Assembly (NCBI RefSeq): GCF_000214665.1
Contig: NC_015572.1
Location: forward strand, 4,836,001 to 4,900,000
DNA length: 64,000 bases
Direction of reading: 5' to 3'
Source: Methylomonas methanica MC09
GTDB lineage: Bacteria > Pseudomonadota > Gammaproteobacteria > Methylococcales > Methylomonadaceae
Within the stretch, counting starts at the first letter, position 1; each line of letters begins with the position of its first letter. The notes under the pieces are model-generated. The model did no database searches and was not told the DNA's origin. It saw only the letters and a list, made by a program, of their open reading frames with translations. Shown here piece by piece: positions 25,287-33,718 of the stretch. The position numbers and the translations under genes were made by a program.

Positions 25287-26005
25287 TCTCTCCAGATCAG
25301 ACTGGCCATCCGGCCGGTGGCGGCGCCATCGCGGCGGTAGGAATAAAATCGCGCATCGGCCACCGTGCAATAACCGCCGCCATAAACGCGTTCGACCCCG
25401 AGCTCCGCCAGTTGCAAGCGCGCCAGTCGGTAAATATCCGCCAACCATTTGCCGGGGCCGTTGCTGCTAAAGGCTTGGGCGGCTGCGACATGGCCGGAAA
25501 CAAAAGCCTCCCGCACCTCATCGCCCACTTCGAAATTTTGCGGGCCGATGGCCGGCCCCAACCAGACCGAAACCTCGCGGCATTGCATCGCCGATAAGGT
25601 TTGTTTGATGACACCGGCCTGCAAACCGCGCCAGCCGGCATGGGCCGCGGCAATCTTCGCCCCGTCGTCGCCGCAAAACAATACCGGCAGACAATCGGCG
25701 GTCAACACCGCGCAAACCGTAGCGGCTCGATCGGTAAAACTGGCGTCGGCTTCAGGCTGGCCATGCACGCTATCGGCCTGCACTACCTCGATGCCGTGCA
25801 CCTGCTGTAGCCAGACCGGCTCGGCCGGCAATTTCAGCATTTCTTTGATAATGCGCCGGTTGGCCGATACATGCTGCGGATCGTCGTTGACATGGCCCGC
25901 GGGATTCAGACTGGCATAAGCGCCGACACTGACGCCGCCGTTACGCACAGTGGTGGCGGCATGCACCTGCGCGGGCAACGGCCAATCAGGCTTGATCCAG
26001 TTCAT
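25283..26005 (-). CDS. pgeF: PgeF/YfiH laccase-domain protein
   Basis: A 240-residue protein of the YfiH/PgeF (DUF152, Cu-oxidase_4) family. The zinc-binding and active-site pattern is present: QVHGIEV with His around 65, ADCLPVLF with Cys about 105, and AAHAGWRG with His about 122. Family members act as purine nucleoside phosphorylase/adenosine deaminase-like enzymes and as peptidoglycan editing factors. The gene overlaps the end of rluD by 20 bases and the transporter start by a few bases, so the three genes form one operon. The rluD-pgeF pairing is common in gammaproteobacteria. Confidence 0.92.
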   Translation of the reverse strand: MNWIKPDWPLPAQVHAATTVRNGGVSVGAYASLNPAGHVNDDPQHVSANRRIIKEMLKLPAEPVWLQQVHGIEVVQADSVHGQPEADASFTDRAATVCAVLTADCLPVLFCGDDGAKIAAAHAGWRGLQAGVIKQTLSAMQCREVSVWLGPAIGPQNFEVGDEVREAFVSGHVAAAQAFSSNGPGKWLADIYRLARLQLAELGVERVYGGGYCTVADARFYSYRRDGAATGRMASLIWRD

Positions 26006-26936
26006 TTTCCGCCAACAGCTTGATCAGGTTTTGCATGTCCTCGGGCATGGCTTGCTCCCATTCCATGTATTCGCCGGTTTCCGGATGATCCAGACCCAGT
26101 TTGGTGGCGTGCAGCGCCTGACGCTTGAAATTGCGCAAGGCCTCGGCCAAGGCCGGATTGCATTCGGCAGGCATTTGAAAGCGGCCGCCGTAGGTTTGAT
26201 CGCCGACCAAGGGATAATTGATGTGCGCCATATGCACCCGAATCTGATGGGTGCGGCCGGTCTCCAACTTGACCCGGATCAGGGTATGGCGCTTGAAACG
26301 TTGCTCCAGACGGTAATGAGTCACCGCTTCCTTGCCGTCGCGGCGTACCGCGTTACGTTTACGGTCCACCGGGTGGCGGCCGATGGGTTCGTCGACGGTG
26401 CCGCCGGCGGTCATCCAGCCTTTTACCAAGGCCAGGTATTCGCGGTGAATGCTGCGCTCTTGCAGCTGCTCGACCAGACTGTTGTGCGCCTGCAAGGTTT
26501 TCGCCACCATCAGCAAGCCGCTGGTGTCCTTGTCGATGCGGTGTACGATACCGGCCCGAGGTAAAGTATCCAGGTTAGGCGCATGATTCAACAGGGCGTT
26601 AACCAGCGTGCCGCTCCAGTTACCCACCGCCGGATGCACCACCAGCCCGGCCGGTTTATTCACGATCAACAGCGACTCGTCTTCATAAACGATATCCAGC
26701 GGAATATCTTCGGCGTCATATTCCACAACCTGCTCCGCCTCGGCATCCAGCTCGATTTCCTCGCCGCCGTCCATTTTCTCGCGGCCCTTGCGTTGCTCGC
26801 CGTCCACCAGCACTCGGCCGTCCTTAAGCCAGGTTTGCAGCTTGCTGCGGGAGTAATCGGGAAACATTTCCGCCAAACACTGGTCCAGGCGCATGCCTGC
26901 CAGCTCTTCGGGAACCCGTTCGGTTAATATCGTCAT
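25986..26936 (-). CDS. rluD: 23S rRNA pseudouridine synthase RluD
   Basis: A 316-residue enzyme that isomerises uridines in helix 69 of 23S rRNA. An N-terminal S4 RNA-binding domain (residues 12-60, RLDQCLAEMFPDYSRSKLQ) is followed by the catalytic domain with HRIDKDTSGLLMVAKT, where the Asp is the nucleophile, and the RTHQIRVHMAHI motif. The length is normal. It is the first gene of the rluD-pgeF-transporter operon and divergent from bamD, an arrangement found in many gammaproteobacteria. Confidence 0.95.
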   Translation of the reverse strand: MTILTERVPEELAGMRLDQCLAEMFPDYSRSKLQTWLKDGRVLVDGEQRKGREKMDGGEEIELDAEAEQVVEYDAEDIPLDIVYEDESLLIVNKPAGLVVHPAVGNWSGTLVNALLNHAPNLDTLPRAGIVHRIDKDTSGLLMVAKTLQAHNSLVEQLQERSIHREYLALVKGWMTAGGTVDEPIGRHPVDRKRNAVRRDGKEAVTHYRLEQRFKRHTLIRVKLETGRTHQIRVHMAHINYPLVGDQTYGGRFQMPAECNPALAEALRNFKRQALHATKLGLDHPETGEYMEWEQAMPEDMQNLIKLLAENELDQA

Positions 26937-27019
26937 AGTCGTTTTTAAGATATACTCGCGGCTTTGGCGTTGCCTTTAGCCGCAAAAAACCCACAATATT
27001 ACAACGTGTTGTCTTTTCT

Positions 27020-27862
27020 ATGCGATTACTTTTAGTAAAAACCGTTTTTATCGCCAGTTTGGCCGGCTTTTTGCCGGGCTGCGAGAGTTTGGATATTTTC
27101 AGCAAGAAGGATAATTCCGCCAAGGAAGACGAATATGTCGGCTGGGACGATGCCAAGTTTCACCAGGAGGCAAAAAAAGCCCTGGACGAGAAGCATTACC
27201 AAAAAGCCATTACGCTGTATGAAGCCCTGGAAGCCCGTTACCCGTTTGGCGATTACGCCGCCCAAGCGCAATTGAACGTAGCGTACGCCTACTATAAAAA
27301 CGACGACCCGGAAGCCGCGCTGGCCGCCATTGACCGCTTCATCAAAGTCCACCCCAGAAGTCCCAACGTCGATTATGCCTATTATTTAAAGGGCTTGGTC
27401 AATTACAACCGCGGCATCGGCTTTATCGACCGTTTTTTACCGACCGACTCCTCGCAACGCGACCCAGGCAATGCCAAGGATTCCTACGATAACTTCCAGG
27501 AATTGATCCAGCGTTTCCCACAAAGCAAATACGTGCCGGACGCCCGCCTGCGCATGGTGGCCTTGCGGAACAATCTGGGCATGTACGAAGTGCATGTCGC
27601 CGACTTTTACCTGCGCCGCAAGGCCTATGTGGCGGCGGTGAACCGAGCTAATCATATTCTCAAGGAATATCAGCGCACCCCGGCCGTACCGCACGCGCTG
27701 GTGATCATGCAGGAAGCTTATGCCAAGCTGGGTATGGACGATCTGGCCGCCGATACCGAGCGGGTGTTTAAACTGAATTATCCTAACGGCATCCCGGTGG
27801 CCGATTACAAGGATAAGACCATTATGGAAGAAACCTGGGATGCCATCGGCCTGGATAAATAA
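27020..27862 (+). CDS. bamD: Outer-membrane assembly lipoprotein BamD
   Basis: A 280-residue lipoprotein with lipobox LPGC (Cys21) and five TPR-like repeats (for example KALDEKHYQKAITLYEALE and AQLNVAYAYYKNDDPEAALA). BamD is the essential scaffold of the BAM complex that inserts beta-barrel proteins into the outer membrane. Length and repeat pattern are normal. It is divergent from rluD, a conserved arrangement. The following gene starts four bases after its stop. Confidence 0.95.
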   Translation: MRLLLVKTVFIASLAGFLPGCESLDIFSKKDNSAKEDEYVGWDDAKFHQEAKKALDEKHYQKAITLYEALEARYPFGDYAAQAQLNVAYAYYKNDDPEAALAAIDRFIKVHPRSPNVDYAYYLKGLVNYNRGIGFIDRFLPTDSSQRDPGNAKDSYDNFQELIQRFPQSKYVPDARLRMVALRNNLGMYEVHVADFYLRRKAYVAAVNRANHILKEYQRTPAVPHALVIMQEAYAKLGMDDLAADTERVFKLNYPNGIPVADYKDKTIMEETWDAIGLDK

Positions 27863-27865
27863 GGC

Positions 27866-29086
27866 TTGAACCGCACACGACCTTTATGGGCCGCAGGTTT
27901 ACTGCTGTGCAGCCTGTCCGTGCCGGCCGCCACGCCAGGCCCGGAAGCCTTGTTTCAAAACCGTTTTTTCACGTTGTCGACCGGTAGCGAGCTGCTATGC
28001 GCCACCAGCGAACAGCAGTTTATGCCAACCGCTCAGTTGGCGGACATCATTCGTTTCTACGAAAACAACCATCCCAATCTACGCCAACAGGCGGTAGCGG
28101 TATTAACCGACCATACCAATCCCGAGCATCTGGATGATTTGGCCGCTTATAAGGACGATTGCGAAGGTCATACTTCGGCGGATTTATGCGTGCTGGAAAA
28201 ATACTGGGACGATAAAGATGCCGCCTGGCGGGCACTGGCGCTGTTTTACGACACCAAAACCGTGATCAAACACAGCGAGGATTATCGCTATCAGGTCAAG
28301 CGCTTCGATGCCGATCATTTGCGCATCTTCGAAAAAGCCATCCGCAAAATCCCGGCCTTTTTGCGGCAAAGCATCAGCAAGGCCAAACCGGTGGAAAATC
28401 TGGACAAGGAAATCGCCGACAAGCCCACCGCCATACAAGAATTAATACAAGATGCCTTTCAGGAAGATTACAAAACCAGCATCTGGCGGGACCATACCCA
28501 TCCGCTAACCTTCGCCCCCGGCATAGGCTTTCGCTCGCAAACCGTGGCTCAGGTGTTTAGCGGCCAAAATCTGATCGTGTTTACCGTCAAGGAATTCGAC
28601 AAAGGCAAGGAAGGCGCCACCTACCGGGATATCGACGTACAATATCTGGTAGATTTCCGCCTGCCCATCGTCGTGCACGAAATCGCCCATACCATCGACA
28701 ATTTTCACTTCTGGAACGGCACCGACGACCTGTATTTTTTTTACAAATACCACAAAATTTCCAACGACGAACAGATCATGAAAATCATCGCCGACGCCAA
28801 GCTGGCACTTTGGCCGTCGAAATGGTTCGAAGCCTTCGAATATCTGTATGAGGTGAACGACGGCCGCTACGACGGCAACACCCAGGAAAAACTGGCCGAA
28901 CTGGTGGCGCAATACATTTTAATTCCCGATCGCCTGCGGGACAGCGCCCCGGCAGCGTATCAATGGCTGCGTAACGACGTATTTCGCAGCATAGAATATC
29001 AAGGCTACGACCGCTGCCCCACGCCGATCACCCGGCCGTTAAGCTGGTGGCAAAAATACGCCAGCGGTAAACTGTTGGGGCAATAA
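27866..29086 (+). CDS. Secreted HExxH putative zinc metalloprotease
   Basis: A 406-residue exported protein, probably starting at the TTG at 27866 with a signal peptide ending VPAAT. The zinc-binding motif HEIAHTIDNFHF has His271, Glu272 and His275; a glutamate in KLAELVAQYIL downstream could be the third ligand. The N-terminal half has no known domain. It lies directly after bamD, suggesting shared transcription and a periplasmic location. Quality control at the outer membrane is possible but speculative. Confidence 0.65.
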   Translation: MNRTRPLWAAGLLLCSLSVPAATPGPEALFQNRFFTLSTGSELLCATSEQQFMPTAQLADIIRFYENNHPNLRQQAVAVLTDHTNPEHLDDLAAYKDDCEGHTSADLCVLEKYWDDKDAAWRALALFYDTKTVIKHSEDYRYQVKRFDADHLRIFEKAIRKIPAFLRQSISKAKPVENLDKEIADKPTAIQELIQDAFQEDYKTSIWRDHTHPLTFAPGIGFRSQTVAQVFSGQNLIVFTVKEFDKGKEGATYRDIDVQYLVDFRLPIVVHEIAHTIDNFHFWNGTDDLYFFYKYHKISNDEQIMKIIADAKLALWPSKWFEAFEYLYEVNDGRYDGNTQEKLAELVAQYILIPDRLRDSAPAAYQWLRNDVFRSIEYQGYDRCPTPITRPLSWWQKYASGKLLGQ

Positions 29087-29132
29087 ACGCTTGTGCTATG
29101 CTAGCTAAAACGCAGATCTTGGAGACCACGCC

Positions 29133-29729
29133 ATGGCTTTTGCATTGGAAAAAGACAAACATTACACCTATCGCGACTATCTGACCTGGCCCGATGACAT
29201 GCGCTGCGAATTGATCGACGGCGAAGTGTTCATGATGACGCCGGCACCACTGCTGACACATCAAAATGTGGCGGGTGAAATTTTTTTTCAAGCCAAATCG
29301 GCTTTGCGCGGTAAACCGTGTCAAGCACTGATAGCGCCTATCGACGTGCGCCTGCCGCGCCATGGCGAAGCCGACGAGGAAACCGATGTGGTGGTGCAAC
29401 CCGATGTAATGGTGGTTTGCGATTCAAACAAACTGGACAGGCGCGGCGTGCGCGGTGCGCCGGATTGGGTGGTGGAAGTTTTATCCCCATCCACGGCCGG
29501 CCGCGACCATATTCAAAAACGCCGCATCTACGAACGCCATGGGGTCCGCGAATATTGGCTGGTTCACCCCATAGACCGGCTGCTGACCATCTACCGCCTG
29601 ATCGGCGGCGAATTCGGCAAACCGGACATTTATGAACTACAAGGCGCGACGCCGGTCGAGGCCGTACCCGATCTGGAAATCGACTGGCAAGCCGTACTGC
29701 CTTATCTCCCATCCGACGACTTAACATGA
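29133..29729 (+). CDS. Uma2 family (DUF820) putative restriction endonuclease
   Basis: A 198-residue Uma2 protein with the PD-(D/E)xK-like core: ELIDGEVFMM near residue 25, VVVQPDVMVV, DWVVEVLSPSTAGRD and the KRRIYERHGVREYWLV segment. The fold is that of restriction endonucleases, but many Uma2 copies spread in genomes without a known role and no partner methylase is present. Its stop overlaps the DUF2058 gene start by four bases. Confidence 0.88.
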   Translation: MAFALEKDKHYTYRDYLTWPDDMRCELIDGEVFMMTPAPLLTHQNVAGEIFFQAKSALRGKPCQALIAPIDVRLPRHGEADEETDVVVQPDVMVVCDSNKLDRRGVRGAPDWVVEVLSPSTAGRDHIQKRRIYERHGVREYWLVHPIDRLLTIYRLIGGEFGKPDIYELQGATPVEAVPDLEIDWQAVLPYLPSDDLT

Positions 29730-30280
29730 AAAAACCGCAACTCAATCCCTTGCAAGCGCAATTGCTGAAATCCGGCCTGACCAGCGAAGCTAAAGTCAAA
29801 CAGGTCAAGGCCGAAAAGCGCAAGCAAGACAAATTGCAGCGCAATAACGGCGTGGAAATCGTCGACGACATCAAGCTCAGCGCCGAGCAGGCCCGCCAGC
29901 AACAAATCGAGCGCGACCGGGAACTGAACCGCCAGCGCAAACAGGCCGAAGAGCAAAAAGCCCTGGCCGCGCAAATCAAACAAATCACCCTGTTGAATAA
30001 AATCGAGCAGGGCGATAACGGCCTCAGTTACCAGTTTAATCATCAGAATAAGGTCAAAACAGTGTATGTCGCGGACAAGGTCCGCGAAGCCCTCATCAAT
30101 GGCCGCGCCGGCATTGTCCACCTCAGCTCCGGATACGAAATTGTACCCGCGGAAATCGCGCGCAAAATCCAGGATAGAGATGTTCACGCGGTTGTAGTGT
30201 TAAACCAAGCCACGCAAGATGTCGCCGTAGAGGATGATCCCTATGCGGCGTTTCAGATTCCCGATGATTTGATGTGGTAA
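29726..30280 (+). CDS. yaiL: DUF2058 (YaiL-type) protein
   Basis: A 184-residue protein of the YaiL/DUF2058 family. A long lysine- and glutamine-rich helical first half (about residues 20-95, likely coiled coil) is followed by a compact C-terminal domain with TVYVADKVREALINGRAGIV. Members are described as polynucleotide-associated proteins, but a reaction is not established. It overlaps the Uma2 gene by four bases. Confidence 0.88.
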   Translation: MKKPQLNPLQAQLLKSGLTSEAKVKQVKAEKRKQDKLQRNNGVEIVDDIKLSAEQARQQQIERDRELNRQRKQAEEQKALAAQIKQITLLNKIEQGDNGLSYQFNHQNKVKTVYVADKVREALINGRAGIVHLSSGYEIVPAEIARKIQDRDVHAVVVLNQATQDVAVEDDPYAAFQIPDDLMW

Positions 30281-30408
30281 ACGGCTGGGCCGACTAATCG
30301 AGAATTAAGCGTGCGGAATCCGCACCACAACAATTAATCTAAATCTCGGTTCCCGCCGTAACTGGCGCTCCCTCAAAACTCGACGATTTTTCCGAAGATT
30401 AAAACCCC

Positions 30409-31242
30409 ATGCAACAATATCTGCACCTGCTACAAACCCTCCTCGACAGCGGCAACAAAAAAGGCGACCGTACCGGCAGCGGCACCTTGTCTATTTTCGG
30501 CCACCAGATGCGCTTTGATCTGGCCCAGGGCTTTCCGCTGGTCACTACCAAAAAAGTACATATCAAATCCATCATTCACGAACTGCTCTGGTTTTTAAAC
30601 GGCGACACCAATGTACGCTACCTACAGGAAAACGGTGTGACAATCTGGGACGAATGGGCGGATGAACATGGCAATCTAGGCCCGGTCTACGGCGCGCAAT
30701 GGCGTAACTGGCCGGCAGGCAACGGCGAAACCATAGACCAGATCGCCCAAATCGTCGAGCAAATCAAACGCACGCCCAACAGCCGGCGCATGCTGGTGTC
30801 GGCTTGGAACGTAGCGGATTTGCCGGACGAATCGCAATCGCCTCAGATCAATGTCGCCAATGGCAAGATGGCCCTGGCGGCCTGCCATGCGCTGTTTCAG
30901 TTCTATGTGGCGGACGGCAAATTATCCTGCCAGCTTTACCAGCGCAGCTGCGATACCTTTTTGGGTCTGCCGTTCAATATCGCCAGCTATGCCTTGTTGA
31001 CTCACATGCTGGCTCAGCAATGCGATTTGGCAGTAGGCGATTTCGTCTGGAGCGGCGGCGACGTGCATCTGTACCTGAACCATATCGAACAAGCCCAATT
31101 GCAATTAAGCCGGCAACCGTTTCCATTGCCTACGCTGAAACTCAAACGCAAGCCGGACTCTATTTTCGATTATCGGTATGAGGATTTCGAAATCTTAGAC
31201 TACCAATGTCATCCCGGCATAAAGGCGCCGATTTCGGTTTAA
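30409..31242 (+). CDS. thyA: Thymidylate synthase
   Basis: A 277-residue enzyme that methylates dUMP to dTMP with methylene-tetrahydrofolate. Signature elements are [20 protein letters not shown] near residue 20, the catalytic cysteine in [11 protein letters not shown], and [20 protein letters not shown] that binds dUMP. The C-terminus KAPISV is typical, which shows the gene is complete. It is slightly longer than the E. coli enzyme (264). Confidence 0.97.
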   Translation: MQQYLHLLQTLLDSGNKKGDRTGSGTLSIFGHQMRFDLAQGFPLVTTKKVHIKSIIHELLWFLNGDTNVRYLQENGVTIWDEWADEHGNLGPVYGAQWRNWPAGNGETIDQIAQIVEQIKRTPNSRRMLVSAWNVADLPDESQSPQINVANGKMALAACHALFQFYVADGKLSCQLYQRSCDTFLGLPFNIASYALLTHMLAQQCDLAVGDFVWSGGDVHLYLNHIEQAQLQLSRQPFPLPTLKLKRKPDSIFDYRYEDFEILDYQCHPGIKAPISV

Positions 31243-31398
31243 ACGGCCGACACCGCCGCCGCCTCGCCGCGCATAAAGACTGTCTTGCCCGCGACGCGGG
31301 CATAGCGTCGTAAAACCACTTAAAAATAAATCTTCGGCGGACTTTGAAAACTAGGTTGTTGTAAAATGAACCTACAGCCAGATCAAGGAGAGCTCCTT

Positions 31399-33702
31399 AT
31401 GCTGTATCAGCCTGAATCGGACGAAGAAATGCAGCGCCTGCAAGCGCTGCATGCATACCGCATCCTCGATACGCCCCCCGAACAAGATTTTGACGATATC
31501 GTTACGCTTGCCGCCCAAACGTGCGCTATACCTTTTGTCGTCTTCAGTCTGGTCGATGAAGATCGCGAATGGTTCAAATCCAAAAAGGGAATAACGCTTA
31601 CCGAGCAATGCCGAACCAGCGGTTTTGCAGCACACACCTTGCCGTATCAAGACGTTTTCGTCATCACAGATGTGTCGGAGGATGCACGTTTCTCGGCCAA
31701 TCCACTAGTAATGGGTGAACCGCATATTCGTTTCTACGCAGGCATGCCGGTTCGTTCCGGCACGGGCGAAGCAGTGGGCGCCCTAGGCGTCCTCGATTCG
31801 CAACCGAGAACCTTAAGTCCGGCACAGACCCAGGCGCTGAGAATACTGGCCCGTCAAATCGGCGTGGTATTGGCTTTAAGACTCAAGACACTGTCCGAAA
31901 CGGATACACCCGAAATACTCCCGCAACCGCGCAGTGCCTCCAAGGAACTTCAGCTGCAAAAATCCGCGCGCTTTATCCGCGCCGTACTCGCGGCTTTCTC
32001 CAAACAATTTTGCGTACTGGACGAAAACGCCACTATTTTGGAAGTCAATAAACCCTGGCTGGATTTCGAAACACACTATGGCGGCGGCAAACCAATGCTT
32101 GAAATCGGCCAAAATTATCTGGAACTGCTGGATGCGGGCCTCGCCAACGATAGAGGCGGCAAAGCCTTTGCGGATGGCATACGGTCGGTGTTAAGCGGCG
32201 CAAGCAAGCAATTTTCGCTGGAATATGCTTTTCCCACGCCATCAGGGCAACTCTGGTTCTCCGGCAAAGTCCTTCCGTGCCCGGATCCGGAGTTGAGCTG
32301 CGTCTTCGTAATACATGAGAATATCTCCGAACATAAGCAATTAGAGGATAGGTTTCGGCAAGCCGTGGAATCGGCGCCTAATGCCATCGTCATGGTCAAT
32401 GAATCCGGCACGATTTTAATGGTCAATGCACAAACCGAATCATCGTTCGGTTACAGCAGAAAGGAGATGATCGGCCAAGCCGTGGAAATGCTGGTGCCGG
32501 AACGCTTTCGCAGTGCGCATAAAGGTTTCCGCCAGGCATACTTATCCAACCCCGAGTCGCGTCCCATGGGCGCTGGCCGCGATCTATACGGCCAGCGTAA
32601 GGACGGCAGCGAGTTTCCGGTGGAAATCGGCCTGGGCTTGATCGAAAACCATTCGGAGACCCTGGTTCTCAGTTCCATCGTCGATATCACCGAACGCAAG
32701 CGCCTGGAACACCGGTTTCGACAAGCCGTGGAATCCGCGCCCAATGCCATTGTCATGGTCAACGAATCAGGTAGGATTTTGATGGTCAATGCGCAAACCG
32801 AGTTATCCTTCGGGTACTCTCGCCAGGAACTGGTAGGCCAGGCGGTGGAGATACTGGTGCCGGAACGCTTTCGCGGAGCGCACGTCGCCTTCCGACAAGC
32901 TTATCTGGCCGCCCCGGTATCCAGACCGATGGGTGCGGGCCGCGAATTATATGGGTTACGTAAGGACGGCAGCGAGTTTCCGGTAGAAATCGGCCTGGGG
33001 CTGATCGACGACGAAAATGGCACTATTGTGCTCAGCTCCATCGTCGACATTACCGAGCGAAAACACGCCAGCGACAAGCTGAAACAAGCGCTCAATGAGA
33101 AAGAGGTGTTGCTTAAAGAGGTCTATCACCGGGTCAAGAACAACTTGCAGGTGGTTTCTAGCCTAATCAACCTTCAGGCCGGCAGCGTCACTGACGAGAC
33201 GACTCAGAATTTGCTGAGGCAAAGCGCGGATCGTATCAAGGCCATGGCCATATTGCATGAGAAGCTGTACCAATCCAAAGATTTGGCCAGAATAGATTTC
33301 AATGAATATATCCGTAGCTTGGTGAATCACTTACTATACGGCTACGGCACTCAAACCCATAAAATCGAGATAAGCATGCGGGTCGACGATGTATTTCTGG
33401 ATGTAGATACCGCAATACCTTGCGGGTTGATTATCAACGAATTGCTGTCCAACGCACTTAAATACGCGTTTCCCGAGGATAGACCGGGCACAATACGCAT
33501 TACTTTCACCCGCGAACAAGATGATCTGGTGCTGTCGATCGGCGATGACGGTATCGGTCTGCCTTCTAACCTGGATTTTAAACAAACCACCTCGCTGGGC
33601 CTACAACTGGTCGACACCCTGAGTCATCAGCTAATGGGACAAATGAGCCTGGATAGAACCAACGGCTCGACCTTTACCCTGCGCTTTGCCGAAACCGCTT
33701 AA
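31399..33702 (+). CDS. Sensor histidine kinase (GAF, PAS repeats, HisKA_2-type)
   Basis: A 767-residue cytoplasmic kinase. The ATG at 31399 is preferred over 31366 because AAGGAG stands eight bases before it. A GAF domain (residues 15-165) is followed by a PAS-like domain (about 190-310), two nearly identical PAS domains (315-435 and 436-556) and a HisKA_2/HWE-type transmitter with His577 in VYHRVKNNLQ. The ATPase domain contains NELLSNALKYAF and GDDGIGLP. There is no membrane segment, so it senses an internal ligand or redox state. It lies 16 bases upstream of a REC-GGDEF-EAL regulator, its likely phosphoacceptor. Confidence 0.88.
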   Translation: MLYQPESDEEMQRLQALHAYRILDTPPEQDFDDIVTLAAQTCAIPFVVFSLVDEDREWFKSKKGITLTEQCRTSGFAAHTLPYQDVFVITDVSEDARFSANPLVMGEPHIRFYAGMPVRSGTGEAVGALGVLDSQPRTLSPAQTQALRILARQIGVVLALRLKTLSETDTPEILPQPRSASKELQLQKSARFIRAVLAAFSKQFCVLDENATILEVNKPWLDFETHYGGGKPMLEIGQNYLELLDAGLANDRGGKAFADGIRSVLSGASKQFSLEYAFPTPSGQLWFSGKVLPCPDPELSCVFVIHENISEHKQLEDRFRQAVESAPNAIVMVNESGTILMVNAQTESSFGYSRKEMIGQAVEMLVPERFRSAHKGFRQAYLSNPESRPMGAGRDLYGQRKDGSEFPVEIGLGLIENHSETLVLSSIVDITERKRLEHRFRQAVESAPNAIVMVNESGRILMVNAQTELSFGYSRQELVGQAVEILVPERFRGAHVAFRQAYLAAPVSRPMGAGRELYGLRKDGSEFPVEIGLGLIDDENGTIVLSSIVDITERKHASDKLKQALNEKEVLLKEVYHRVKNNLQVVSSLINLQAGSVTDETTQNLLRQSADRIKAMAILHEKLYQSKDLARIDFNEYIRSLVNHLLYGYGTQTHKIEISMRVDDVFLDVDTAIPCGLIINELLSNALKYAFPEDRPGTIRITFTREQDDLVLSIGDDGIGLPSNLDFKQTTSLGLQLVDTLSHQLMGQMSLDRTNGSTFTLRFAETA
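32341..33066 (+). repeat. Tandem duplication of a PAS-encoding segment
   Basis: Within the histidine kinase, 32341-32703 and 32704-33066 encode two PAS domains in a head-to-tail 363-base (121-codon) repeat. Both contain RFRQAVESAPNAIVMVNESG, FGYSR, LVPERFR, GAGR, RKDGSEFPVEIGLGLI and SSIVDITERK. Nucleotide similarity is high, indicating a recent in-frame duplication. Confidence 0.85.
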
Positions 33703-33718
33703 ACAGGAGCAGCACGCC

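Noticed and set aside
25287..25448. N-terminal extension of the ZIP transporter
   Set aside because: The extension lies entirely inside pgeF and has arginine- and glycine-rich non-family sequence. The TTG at 25286 begins the first membrane helix region.
31287..31301. Short GC hairpin upstream of the histidine kinase
   Set aside because: The stem is six base pairs with a three-base loop and lacks a T-run, so a terminator call is not supported.
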